NCBI RefSeq assembly: GCF_003931565.1
Contig: NZ_RRYI01000007.1
Span: forward strand, 124,001 to 188,000
Reading direction: 5' to 3'
From: Caulobacter sp. 602-1
GTDB taxonomy: Bacteria > Pseudomonadota > Alphaproteobacteria > Caulobacterales > Caulobacteraceae
Length of the DNA: 64,000 nt
Shown here in pieces: positions 43,368-51,393 of this stretch; the stretch's first letter is position 1, and every line of letters begins with the position of its first letter. The notes below the pieces were generated by a model. That model did not search any database, was not told the origin of the DNA, and saw only the letters and a list, made by a program, of their open reading frames with translations. Both the position numbers and the translations under genes were made by a program.

Positions 43368-43966
43368 CCAGTCCCTTCGAACGGTTCGACGACGGGGACG
43401 TCCGCGCGTTGATCGCCGAATATCCCCTCGCTTGGGTCGTGGCGCGCGGCGCCGATGAGGATGACGGAGCCCTGTTGCCGCTGGTGGGCGTCCATGACGC
43501 GGCCGGGCGGCTGACCGAAGTGGTCGGGCACTTCGCGCGCTCCAACCCGTTGGGCGCGGCTCTGGCCGCCGATCCTAGCGCCACGCTGATGTTCAGAGGC
43601 CCGGAAGGCTACGTCTCGCCCGAGCATGCCGGACGGCGCGACTGGGCCCCGACCTGGAACTACGCCCAGTTGACCGTGCGCGGAGAAATCACCTTGGAGC
43701 CGGAGCGCACGGGCGAGGCGCTCGACATGTTGATCCAGGCCGTCGAGCATGACCGGGCTGCGCCCTGGCGAGCAGGCGAACTTGGTCCCCGCTACACTCG
43801 CTTGCTGGACCAGATCATCGGCTTTCGCCTGCGCGTCGACACCGTGCGCGGCAAGTTCAAGCTCGGGCAGGACGAAACCATCGAGACGCTTCGCGCCATC
43901 CTCGACAACCATCCCGATCCGGGGTTGCGGCGGTGGATGCGCAGACTCAACAGGGCGCGACTTTGA
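43364..43966 (+). CDS. PaiB-like FMN-binding protein
   Basis: The 200-residue protein resembles PaiB, the FMN-binding negative regulator family with a split-barrel flavin fold: LIAEYPLAWVVARG, GHFARSNPLG, PTWNYAQLTVRGE and KFKLGQDET near the end. Flavin-dependent oxidation or a regulatory role is possible. I choose GTG 43364, which overlaps the permease stop as GTGA, the joining style used throughout this operon; ATG 43331 would add 11 residues inside the permease gene. It closes the operon. Confidence 0.75.
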   Translation: MTSPFERFDDGDVRALIAEYPLAWVVARGADEDDGALLPLVGVHDAAGRLTEVVGHFARSNPLGAALAADPSATLMFRGPEGYVSPEHAGRRDWAPTWNYAQLTVRGEITLEPERTGEALDMLIQAVEHDRAAPWRAGELGPRYTRLLDQIIGFRLRVDTVRGKFKLGQDETIETLRAILDNHPDPGLRRWMRRLNRARL

Positions 43967-44020
43967 GCCTGTGAAGCCCTTGGCCGCGCCCTCTCCGCCT
44001 CCGATCAGGTGTCGCCCCGG

Positions 44021-44380
44021 TTATCCGGCTTTCATCGCCTCGAACCGGAGACTAGGCGATCTCGTCAGCGCCTCTCTCGGCTCGACGGCCAGGGCGACGA
44101 AGAGATCCCGAGGATCCCCGGTCTCGGTGATCAGCCCTGGACGTCCAAGACCCAGCGCCTCGCTCTTGTCACGCAGATAGCCCAAGGCCGCGAAGCCCTC
44201 GAGGCGAAGCCCACGGAATCGACGATGGTGACCTGGCCATGATCGGTGCGACCTGGCGCGACGCCGGTCAGCAGAGCCCAAAGCTCCGCCACCGGGAAGT
44301 CGGGCTCCATCTGCTGGATTTCGCCCTCGATGCGGGTCTGGGGCGCGTATTCCACGAACACCCCCCACTCCTCGGCCTGC
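44021..44380 (-). pseudogene. C-terminal remnant of ornithine cyclodeaminase family gene
   Basis: The minus strand reads VFVEYAPQTRIEGEIQQM, FPVAELWALLTG and GRTDHGQVTIVDSVGFA in one frame, then LEGFAALGYLRDK and GDPRDLFVAL in the next, a typical ornithine cyclodeaminase / mu-crystallin C-terminus. The frame changes near 44203 where a C appears missing (GGCTTCGCC|TCGAG). The N-terminal two-thirds is absent; the sequence upstream of about 44380 is unrelated and belongs to the MarR promoter. The gene is dead. It may once have been part of the neighbouring nitrogen-compound operon. Confidence 0.7.
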
Positions 44381-44504
44381 TGCGCGCCGACGGCCGCGCC
44401 GATCGCGCGGCTGGCCTTGGAGTTAAAGCGATGGTGTCGAGGCAATCCCGCTTGGCGCACGGACAAGGCGAATGGCGTTCGGCTCTTGACATTTTGTTTG
44501 CAGG

Positions 44505-44520
44505 CTAACATTTTTGTTAG
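44505..44520. promoter_or_regulatory. perfect palindrome CTAACA-TTTT-TGTTAG at MarR start
   Basis: A 6-4-6 perfect palindrome abuts the MarR start codon at 44521, and a further CTAACA half-site occurs in the first codons. A TTGACA hexamer (44486-44491) lies upstream, so the palindrome would cover the -10 region or transcript start. It has the size and place of an autorepressor site. Confidence 0.65.
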
Positions 44521-44979
44521 ATGGCTAACAAAAACGAACACGCGCGATATGCCTCGGTCGGCGCATGGGCAAAGCGCTGCTATCTGACGGGGAGATCGGT
44601 GATGGATAGCGCGCTGCGGCCGCATGGCCTGGGCGCGACGCAATGGTACGTCTTGCATCAGCTCGCCGAGGTCGGCCCGACGATGCAGCGCGATCTTGTG
44701 CGTCTTCTGGAGATCGAGCGCGCGACTTTGAGCATCGTCATCGCGTCGCTGGTTCGAAAGGGCTTGGTGGAGCAGGTCGCCGATGCGGCCGATATGCGCC
44801 AGAAGCAGCTTTTTTTGACACCAGCGGGCCGAGCCCTCTGGGACGAACTGCCTGATCTGGGCTTCATCCAGGACGTCGCGTTCGACGGCCTTTCCAAGAG
44901 CGATATCGAGATCGCGGCCCGGGTGCTCCGACAGGCGACCGAGCGTCTCCAGCAGCAATTGAAGGGCGTAAAGGCATGA
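44521..44979 (+). CDS. MarR family transcriptional regulator
   Basis: The 152-residue protein is a MarR-type winged-helix repressor: LGATQWYVLHQLAEVG, MQRDLVRLLEIERATLSIVIASLVRKGLVEQ (recognition helix) and DMRQKQLFLTPAGRAL (wing). Its start at 44521 sits against a perfect operator palindrome and has no normal ribosome site, so the message may be leaderless or nearly so. The stop overlaps the start of the next epimerase gene (ATGA), so the two are made together. Confidence 0.88.
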   Translation: MANKNEHARYASVGAWAKRCYLTGRSVMDSALRPHGLGATQWYVLHQLAEVGPTMQRDLVRLLEIERATLSIVIASLVRKGLVEQVADAADMRQKQLFLTPAGRALWDELPDLGFIQDVAFDGLSKSDIEIAARVLRQATERLQQQLKGVKA

Positions 44980-45791
44980 AGATTCTCGTTACCGGCGCGA
45001 CCGGGCTCGTCGGCCAACGCCTGGCGCCGCGCCTGGTGGCGGCCGGGATGGAGTGCCATGCCCTGGTCCGCCAGGGCGGCAAGGTTCCGAGCGGCGTCGT
45101 CGCGGCGGAAGGCGATCTTTTCGATCCGGCGTCGCTGGCCAAGGCGGTCGACGGCATGGAGGCGATCGTCCATTTGGCGGCGGTGTTCCGCACCCAAGAC
45201 GTCGACCTGATCTGGAAAAGCAATCTGGAGGGGACGCAAAATCTGATCGCGGCGGCGCAGGCGCATGCCGACACGGCGCGCTTCATCCTGGCGAGCACCA
45301 GCAACGTCTATGATCGCCAGGGCGCCCGCCCGGCACGCGAGGGCGACGCCGTCCAGCCCGAGCAGGCTTATCCGGCTAGCAAGGTCGCGGCTGAAGAGGC
45401 GTTGCGGCGGAGCGGGCTGAACTGGTCGATCACCCGCTTTCCCTTCGTCTATGGCGACGCCGACGGTCATCTGGAGATGCTGCCGCGTCATGTTGAGGCC
45501 TTCGGCTTCCATCCCGCGCATCGCATGAGCACGATACATCATCGCGATATCGCCACGGCGATGGAGATGGCGCTCGCCGGCGCGTTCGACGGGCGCATCG
45601 TCAACATCGCTGACGACGCGCCTCTTTCTATCTACGAGCTGGTCGGGCTCGCGGGCGGGACGATGATGCCGTCAGCCGAGCCGACCCAAGACCCCTGGTT
45701 CCTGCACGTCGATACCTCGCTCGCGCGCAGCCTTGGCTTCAAGCCGAAGATCCAGACGGTCCATCAGGCGGCGCGGGAGGCTAGGCTCTAA
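44976..45791 (+). CDS. NAD-dependent epimerase/dehydratase
   Basis: The 271-residue extended SDR begins MKILVTGATGLVGQRL and contains LASTSNVYD, YPASK and INIxDDAPLS-like VNIADDAPLSI, typical of NAD-dependent epimerases or atypical reductases. Substrate unknown. It is the second gene of a MarR-epimerase pair joined by ATGA, so expression should follow relief of MarR repression. Confidence 0.85.
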   Translation: MKILVTGATGLVGQRLAPRLVAAGMECHALVRQGGKVPSGVVAAEGDLFDPASLAKAVDGMEAIVHLAAVFRTQDVDLIWKSNLEGTQNLIAAAQAHADTARFILASTSNVYDRQGARPAREGDAVQPEQAYPASKVAAEEALRRSGLNWSITRFPFVYGDADGHLEMLPRHVEAFGFHPAHRMSTIHHRDIATAMEMALAGAFDGRIVNIADDAPLSIYELVGLAGGTMMPSAEPTQDPWFLHVDTSLARSLGFKPKIQTVHQAAREARL

Positions 45792-45889
45792 GAGAAACGC
45801 GCTTAGAAGCTGGCCTACGCTTGAGGCATGGCCAAGTCCGCGGCCGCGCGTCAGTCGTCCGACGCGGACAGTCCCGTAGTAGCGGTGCG

Positions 45890-46203
45890 TGGCCGGCGAG
45901 CCTCAGGGACATGAATTCAATGAAGAGCCGCACGCGCTTGGTATTGCGCGCCTCACCCTGGTGAGGATCCAGAGCGCGCCGTTTAGGCGTGGCTCGATCC
46001 CCGGCGCCCGCGTCAGCAAGGGGTCCGCGTCACCGACAAAGCACGGCAGTCTAGTCATCCCGATGCCTTGGCGTACTGCGGCGACCTGGGCGTCGGCGTC
46101 CGGAGCCCTGCCCATCTGCGGCGCTTCATCCTCATGGACCTCTACGCCGGAAACCCGCGCGGCGTACGCGGAGCGTGATGCGCGCGTGCGAGCGCACGCC
46201 TAG
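45890..46203 (-). pseudogene. LysR regulator C-terminal remnant
   Basis: On the minus strand the frame reads AYAARVSGVEVHEDEAPQM, AVRQGIGMTRLPCFVGDADPLL and GALWILT, then continues in another frame as GEARNTKRVRLFIEFM. This is the end of a LysR substrate-binding domain, with a one-base frame break near 45960. The HTH and N-terminal half are missing. It fills most of the stretch between the epimerase gene and the LamG-like gene. Confidence 0.6.
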
Positions 46204-46248
46204 GAGTTCGGCGCGCGTCTCTAGGCCCGTGCGGCGATCGGGCGCTCG

Positions 46249-46953
46249 TCAGCGCGTCTTTTGCAGCGCCTCCGGCGCCAGGGCGCGGGGCGCGAAGCGG
46301 GCCTCTCGGATGGCGCCCTTGAAGTAGTCGACCTTGTTCATGCGGGCGCCGATCGAGCTGCGCCCCTGGCTTTGGGGGGCGAAGGCGATGTCGGCCTCGC
46401 CCTGCAGTTCGCCGTTGACGAACGACCGGTAGGTCTTGCCGTCATAGCTCTGGGCGACCCAGTACCAGGGGCCGATCGGATAGGTCTTGTCCAGGAACAG
46501 CAGGGTCTGCTTGTAGCCCTGCCCCGTGGCGAAGGCGTCCAGGCTCCAGGCGCCGTCCTTGACCCGGATCTCGAACAGGATGCGCGTCACCGAAGGCGGC
46601 GCGCCGGGCGTCGAATCCTCTTCATTGAGGTGGAACCAGCGCTGGGCGAAAGCCCCGCCATCGGGGCGGAACAGAGCCTCGAAGGTGAACTCGCCCATGC
46701 CGGCCAGCGGATGCTTGGCGATGACCAGGCGATCGTCGACGCCGTCGAACTGGACAGCCTTGCCATAAGGACTGTCGACCAGGATCGGATCGCCCTCGAC
46801 CATGGTGTCGACGCCGCCGATGTTGGAGAGGCGGTCGAAGACCCAACGGATCGGGCCGGGCCGCCGGGTCATCGCCTTCGCGCCGCCAGCCCATAGACCG
46901 CCGGCGAGGGCGCCGCCGCCGACCAGGACTTCGCGTCGTCGCAAAACGCCCAT
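46249..46953 (-). CDS. Tat-signal LamG-like (concanavalin fold) protein
   Basis: The 234-residue protein begins MGVLRRREVLVGGGALAGGLWAGG, a twin-arginine signal, and continues as a LamG/jelly-roll domain: VQFDGVDDRLVIAKHPLAGMGEFTFEALF, then WVAQSYDGKTYRSFVNGEL and FKGAIREARFAPRAL. Such domains bind carbohydrates or serve as adhesin-like modules; no catalytic residues are evident. GAGGAG lies 8 bases before ATG 46953. It is downstream of the rhamnose/GH operon on the same strand, consistent with polysaccharide recognition. Confidence 0.75.
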   Translation of the reverse strand: MGVLRRREVLVGGGALAGGLWAGGAKAMTRRPGPIRWVFDRLSNIGGVDTMVEGDPILVDSPYGKAVQFDGVDDRLVIAKHPLAGMGEFTFEALFRPDGGAFAQRWFHLNEEDSTPGAPPSVTRILFEIRVKDGAWSLDAFATGQGYKQTLLFLDKTYPIGPWYWVAQSYDGKTYRSFVNGELQGEADIAFAPQSQGRSSIGARMNKVDYFKGAIREARFAPRALAPEALQKTR

Positions 46954-47156
46954 CACTCTGCTCCTCAAACCCCATCCAGCCCGATGCCAGCTTCCGGACC
47001 GTATAGGTCCGCTGCTCGGAAAGCGAAACGACGGGCGTTTAACCCGATCGCGGAAACGGTCGCGGCGACGGACGCAGGCAGATCCGGGGCCGGCCAGCCC
47101 CCAACGCCCAGCAGACAATCCCTGAAAGCCTCGCACTGACTTGATGACAAAAGCTA

Positions 47157-49427
47157 TTAAGGCAACGGCTTGAAGCCCTCGGCCTTGACCGTCCACTTCC
47201 CATCCTTGGGAAAGCCAGGGGTCGGTCCTTTCGAGCCGTCCCAGCCGCCCGCCATCATCGCCACGGCCGCCAGCAGCGAGCCGTTCGACGGGAAATAGGT
47301 CTCGGCCGCGCGGCGATAGCCTGGGCCGTCCGGTCCCATCGCCTCGCCCGCCGGCGCGATCTGACCGCCCGACGCCACGGTCGTGGGCACGACGACTTGA
47401 GCGTGTTCGTCCTGGTGCACGCGGGGCGTCATCCCCGAGACGCCGAACTTGTTGTTCTTGGCGTCGTAGAACAGCCAGTCGACGGCCTTGTCCGGTTCGC
47501 CCAGGCGCGCGGCGGTCATGGCCGCCATCGGATAGTCCCAGCCCCAGGTCTGCCGCAGATCCCAGTCGGTCTCCACGGCCCGCAGGGTGCGCCGCATGGT
47601 CTCCGGATCGGCCTTCCCGGGGATCAGGCCATAGGCCATCAGGAACGAGGGGTGGTCGCGGTTCATGCACTTGGGATCGACGGCGTGTTTGGAGCACGCG
47701 GCGCTCTCGGCCACGTCCCAGAAGTCGGGCGCGGACTCGGCCGGCAGGTAGAGGCCGTCCTTCGTCGCCAGCGGAGCCAAGCCCTTGATCACCGCGTCCC
47801 ACTCGGGCTTGCGCTTCAGGCCGGCGCGGGTCCGCCACGCTTGAGCCGTCTCCAGCCCCCAGCGGTAATATTCCAGCTCGAACGCCGGGTTGAAGGTGGT
47901 CAGTGGGTCATAGTTCTCCTGCACCGGGATGATCGGCGGCCCCAGGATGAAGCGGCCCTTGTCGTCCTTGTGCGGGAAACTGGCCAGCAGGTCGGCGGTC
48001 TCGGAAACCAGTTGGCCGTACTTGGCCAGGGTCGCCTTGGTCGGTTTGTCGCGCCAGATCAGCTCGGACATCCAGATCGGATGCGGCTGCTGCCACATGA
48101 TGAACGGCGAGACCTTGCTGGGACTGTCGACGCCGTCGGGCCCGACCATCTTCGGCCACCAGGCGCCCTTCAGGCCGTGGCTGGCCGCACGAGCCTTGGC
48201 GTCCTTCAGATGTCCAATGTACCAGGGCAGGCTGCGCTCCAGGTACTCGGGCTTGTTCCAGAGCGCGAAGTGGCCCGCGTGCCAGGCGTGCATCTCGAGG
48301 TGGAACTTGCCGTTCCAGCTATTGGAGAACAGCCCCTCCTCCTGCGGCGGAACCTCGCCGGCGCCGTTCAGCGCCATCAGGTACTGCGACAGCACCACGC
48401 GGCGCTCCAGCTCGGCCGCGCGCGGGTCGGTGCTGCCCGAGAAGTCGACGGCCGCGCCCTGCGTCCAATAGGACTTCCAGTGCGCCCGCGTGGCCTGGTC
48501 GGCGACGGTGACGGTCGGCAGTTGCTTGGGCAGCGGCGCGCGCGAGAAGGCCACCTCCAGCCCCAGCGTCCGCCCCTTGGCCTTGGGCGCGACGACAAAG
48601 GCATGCGGACCCGAGGCGGTGAAGTCGACCGCGCGATCAGCCTGCAGGGCGGCGAGATAGCGGGTCTCGTCCAGCTGGCGCGAGACGTCGAGGCGCGTCG
48701 CGCCCTCCCCGGTCACCTTGGTGGTGTGCAGTTCCGGGTGATCCCAGTCGGAGGGATCCGGATTGAGATTCCTGGAGACGCCCGGGAACTTCACCGACAG
48801 CTTCAGGCGGCCCTGCTCGACCAGCGCGGAGTCGATATCGACCACGATCATGTCGAGCCTCGGGTGGACCCGCGTGCGGACCGCCACGGCCTCGCCGTCG
48901 TAGGTGAAGCGGCTGGTCAGCACGCCGGTCCACAGGTCCAGCGTCTGCTCGGTCTGCTTCAGGTCCTCGAACTTGGCGGGCTTGCCGGCCTTGTCGCGCA
49001 GGTCGAGAGCCACGCGGCCCAGCGAGAAGCGGTGCGGGTTCTCGCGCAACCACAGCAGGGCCGGCCGCTTCTCGCCCTCGTTCCAGTCGGCCATGTAGGC
49101 ATAGGGCTGCTTCGTCCCGCGCACGTCGATCGGAACGGTCCCGTCGGCATAGGTGTAGTGGTTTGGATTGGGAAAGGCGTGCCAGGCCCACTGGGCTTCG
49201 GTCAGCAGCGGCGCGATCTTGCTGTAGGCCTCGGGGAACGTCTGAAGACCGGTGATGTCGGCGGTGAAGCCGATCTGGCCGTTGCCGACCATCAGCGGCG
49301 ACGACGGATCGACGGCGGTCAGCCTGACGTCATGCCGGCTGACCAGGGCGCGGCGGTCGATCGGCTGGCCGAATGCCGATGTGGAGAGGCACGCGGCCGC
49401 GAGGCCGGCCATCAGAACGCGCTTCAT
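47157..49427 (-). CDS. (alpha/alpha)6-barrel glycosyl hydrolase-like protein
   Basis: The 756-residue exported protein (signal MKRVLMAGLAAACLSTSAFG) has an N-terminal beta domain (PLMVGNGQIGFTADITGLQTFP) and a large helical barrel with FSNSWNGKFHLEMHAWHAGHFALWNKPEYLERSLPWY, similar to the GH65/GH95/glucoamylase-like superfamily. No exact family can be fixed. WNGKFHLEMHAWH carries the acidic residue expected near a catalytic acid. It is third in the minus-strand string after the rhamnose dehydrogenase and lactate dehydrogenase, so it probably acts on rhamnose-containing polymers. Confidence 0.7.
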   Translation of the reverse strand: MKRVLMAGLAAACLSTSAFGQPIDRRALVSRHDVRLTAVDPSSPLMVGNGQIGFTADITGLQTFPEAYSKIAPLLTEAQWAWHAFPNPNHYTYADGTVPIDVRGTKQPYAYMADWNEGEKRPALLWLRENPHRFSLGRVALDLRDKAGKPAKFEDLKQTEQTLDLWTGVLTSRFTYDGEAVAVRTRVHPRLDMIVVDIDSALVEQGRLKLSVKFPGVSRNLNPDPSDWDHPELHTTKVTGEGATRLDVSRQLDETRYLAALQADRAVDFTASGPHAFVVAPKAKGRTLGLEVAFSRAPLPKQLPTVTVADQATRAHWKSYWTQGAAVDFSGSTDPRAAELERRVVLSQYLMALNGAGEVPPQEEGLFSNSWNGKFHLEMHAWHAGHFALWNKPEYLERSLPWYIGHLKDAKARAASHGLKGAWWPKMVGPDGVDSPSKVSPFIMWQQPHPIWMSELIWRDKPTKATLAKYGQLVSETADLLASFPHKDDKGRFILGPPIIPVQENYDPLTTFNPAFELEYYRWGLETAQAWRTRAGLKRKPEWDAVIKGLAPLATKDGLYLPAESAPDFWDVAESAACSKHAVDPKCMNRDHPSFLMAYGLIPGKADPETMRRTLRAVETDWDLRQTWGWDYPMAAMTAARLGEPDKAVDWLFYDAKNNKFGVSGMTPRVHQDEHAQVVVPTTVASGGQIAPAGEAMGPDGPGYRRAAETYFPSNGSLLAAVAMMAGGWDGSKGPTPGFPKDGKWTVKAEGFKPLP

Positions 49428-49461
49428 CGGTTACTCCCAATCGTCTCGTTGGCGCGGGCGC

Positions 49462-50595
49462 TCAGGCCAGGATCGAGCGGTCGATCTCGGCCACGCTGTT
49501 GACCCCCGTCAGGGCCATGGCCACGCGCATTTCCTTCTCGAAGAGGTCGAGCAGTTGCGTTACGCCGCTCTCGCCGCGAGCGGCCAGGGCGTAGACCCAG
49601 GCTCGGCCCAGCAGGACGCCCTGGGCCCCCAGGGCCAGCATCCGCACGACGTCGAGGCCCGAGCGCACGCCGCTGTCGGCCAGCACCGTCAGCCGGTCGC
49701 CCACAGCCTCGGCGATGGCCGGCAAGGCGCGGGCCGAGGACAGCACGCCGTCCAGCTGTCGCCCGCCATGGTTGGAGACCACGATGCCGTCCGCGCCGAT
49801 ATCGGCGGCGGCCTTGGCGTCCTCGGGATCCAGCACGCCCTTGATGACCAGCGGGCCCTTCCAGACCTCGCGGATCCACTCCAGGTCCTTCCACTGGATG
49901 GACGGATCGAAGTTCGCCCCCAGCCAGCCCATGAAGTCCTCAAGCCCGGAATTGTCGCCCAGCACCGGCGCCACATTGCCCAAGGTGTGGGGACGCCCCA
50001 TGACGCCGACGTCCCAGGCCCAGTCGGGCTTGAACATCGCCTGCACCAGGCGGCGGGCGGCGGCGTTGGGACCGCTCATGCCCGAGTGGGCGTCGCGATA
50101 GCGGGCCCCGGGCACGGGCATGTCGACCGTGAACACCAGGGTCGTGGCGCCGGCTCCCGCCGCGCGGGCCAGCAGGTCACGCATGAAAGCCCGGTCGCGC
50201 AGCACATAGAGCTGGAACCAGATCGGCGCGCTGGAGGCCCTGGCGACCTCGTCGACGTCGCAGACGCCGACGGTGGACAGGCAGAACGGCACGCCCTTCT
50301 TGGCCGCAGCGCGAGCCGCCTGGCATTCGCCGCGACGGGCGTACATGCCCGTCAGGCCGACCGGCGCCAGGGCCACGGGCATGGCCTGCTCGACGCCGAA
50401 CAGTGTCGCCTTGGTCGAGACCCGCGAGACATCCTTCAGCACCCGCTGGCGCAGCGACAGGTCGGCGAGGTCGGCGACGTTGCGCGCCAGGGTCCGCTCG
50501 GCATAGGCGCCGCCGTCGATATAGTCGAACAGGAACCTCGGCAGGCGACGACGCGCCGCCTCCCGGAAGTCCGTGGTCGAGGAGACGATGGTCAT
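49462..50595 (-). CDS. lldD: L-lactate dehydrogenase (FMN-dependent)
   Basis: The 377-residue protein is an alpha-hydroxyacid oxidase/dehydrogenase: VALAPVGLTGMYARRGE, FQLYVLRDR, and VSNHGGRQLDG with the catalytic His and Arg. LldD-type enzymes oxidise L-lactate to pyruvate at the membrane. The rhamnose pathway in this cluster releases L-lactate, and this enzyme would finish its use. It starts 2 bp after the dehydrogenase gene ends and 34 bp before the barrel hydrolase gene. Confidence 0.9.
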   Translation of the reverse strand: MTIVSSTTDFREAARRRLPRFLFDYIDGGAYAERTLARNVADLADLSLRQRVLKDVSRVSTKATLFGVEQAMPVALAPVGLTGMYARRGECQAARAAAKKGVPFCLSTVGVCDVDEVARASSAPIWFQLYVLRDRAFMRDLLARAAGAGATTLVFTVDMPVPGARYRDAHSGMSGPNAAARRLVQAMFKPDWAWDVGVMGRPHTLGNVAPVLGDNSGLEDFMGWLGANFDPSIQWKDLEWIREVWKGPLVIKGVLDPEDAKAAADIGADGIVVSNHGGRQLDGVLSSARALPAIAEAVGDRLTVLADSGVRSGLDVVRMLALGAQGVLLGRAWVYALAARGESGVTQLLDLFEKEMRVAMALTGVNSVAEIDRSILA

Positions 50596-50597
50596 CG

Positions 50598-51359
50598 CTA
50601 CTGCAGGTTCACGAAGGCGCCGCCGTCGACCAGCAGGGCCGCGCCGGTGACGTACTTGGCCAGGTCCGAGGCCAGGAACACGATCGGCCCGGCCAGGTCG
50701 TCAGGCTCGCCCAGACGGCCCAGCGGAATGCGGCCGGCCATGTAGTCGCGCTTCTTCTGGTCGGCGAGATCTTCCTTGTTGATCGCCGTCTCGATCGTAC
50801 CCGGCAGCACCGCGTTGCAGCGGATGCCGTAGGGACCCAGCGCGATGGCGGTCGACTGCATCAGCGAGTTAACGCCGGCCTTGGTCGGGGTGTAGTGCGT
50901 CTGCATGCCGCCGCCGACCAGGGCGCTGATCGAGCTGACAGCTATGATCGCGCCGCCGTGGCCCTGCTTGACCATCTGGTTGGCCGCGGCCTGGACCATG
51001 TAGTAGGCGCCGTGCAGGTTGACCCGCATGGTGCGCTCCATGACCTCGGCCGGCATGTCGAGAAAGGTGTGGAAGGGGCAGATGCCCGCATTGTTGACGA
51101 AGACGTCGACCTTGCCGAACGCCTCGACCGCCGCCTGGACGAAGGCAGGTGCGGAAGCCGCCTCGGCCACGTCGCCCTTCACGGCGATCGCGCGACGACC
51201 CAGGGCCTCGATCTGAGCGATCGCGTCGGCCGCGCCCGCCTCATCCGAGTGGTAGTTGATCGCGACGTCCGCCCCGTGCTGGGCGCAGCCGATGGCCGCG
51301 GCCTTGCCGATGCCTCCAGAGGCGCCGGTGACCAGCACGACCTTGTCCTTCAACAACAT
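50598..51359 (-). CDS. L-rhamnose 1-dehydrogenase (SDR)
   Basis: A 253-residue classical SDR: TGASGGIG, FVNNAGICPFHTFLDMP, VSSISALVGGGMQTHYTPTKAG with Ser and YxxxK, and a C-terminal GAALLVDGGAFVNLQ. The NNAGICPFHTFLDMP, MQTHYTPTK and FVNLQ blocks match known L-rhamnose dehydrogenases of Azotobacter and Sphingomonas as I remember them. It oxidises L-rhamnose to L-rhamnono-lactone with NAD(P). Lies downstream of the IclR gene, 34 bp away, and upstream of lldD. Confidence 0.85.
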   Translation of the reverse strand: MLLKDKVVLVTGASGGIGKAAAIGCAQHGADVAINYHSDEAGAADAIAQIEALGRRAIAVKGDVAEAASAPAFVQAAVEAFGKVDVFVNNAGICPFHTFLDMPAEVMERTMRVNLHGAYYMVQAAANQMVKQGHGGAIIAVSSISALVGGGMQTHYTPTKAGVNSLMQSTAIALGPYGIRCNAVLPGTIETAINKEDLADQKKRDYMAGRIPLGRLGEPDDLAGPIVFLASDLAKYVTGAALLVDGGAFVNLQ

Positions 51360-51393
51360 GCGTTTCCTTCCCGGGCCGTCCGCCCGTCACTCG

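Noticed and set aside
45889..46203. 105-codon plus-strand frame
   Set aside because: It is the reverse of the LysR remnant, whose minus-strand reading shows clear family similarity.
46249..47838. 529-codon reading of the LamG-like gene with a long N-terminal extension
   Set aside because: The extension is a read-through of the barrel hydrolase in another frame; a Tat signal and GAGGAG fix the start at 46953.
47397..49502. 701-codon plus-strand frame opposite the barrel hydrolase
   Set aside because: It is the antisense of a clear exported hydrolase and has no recognisable domain or ribosome site.
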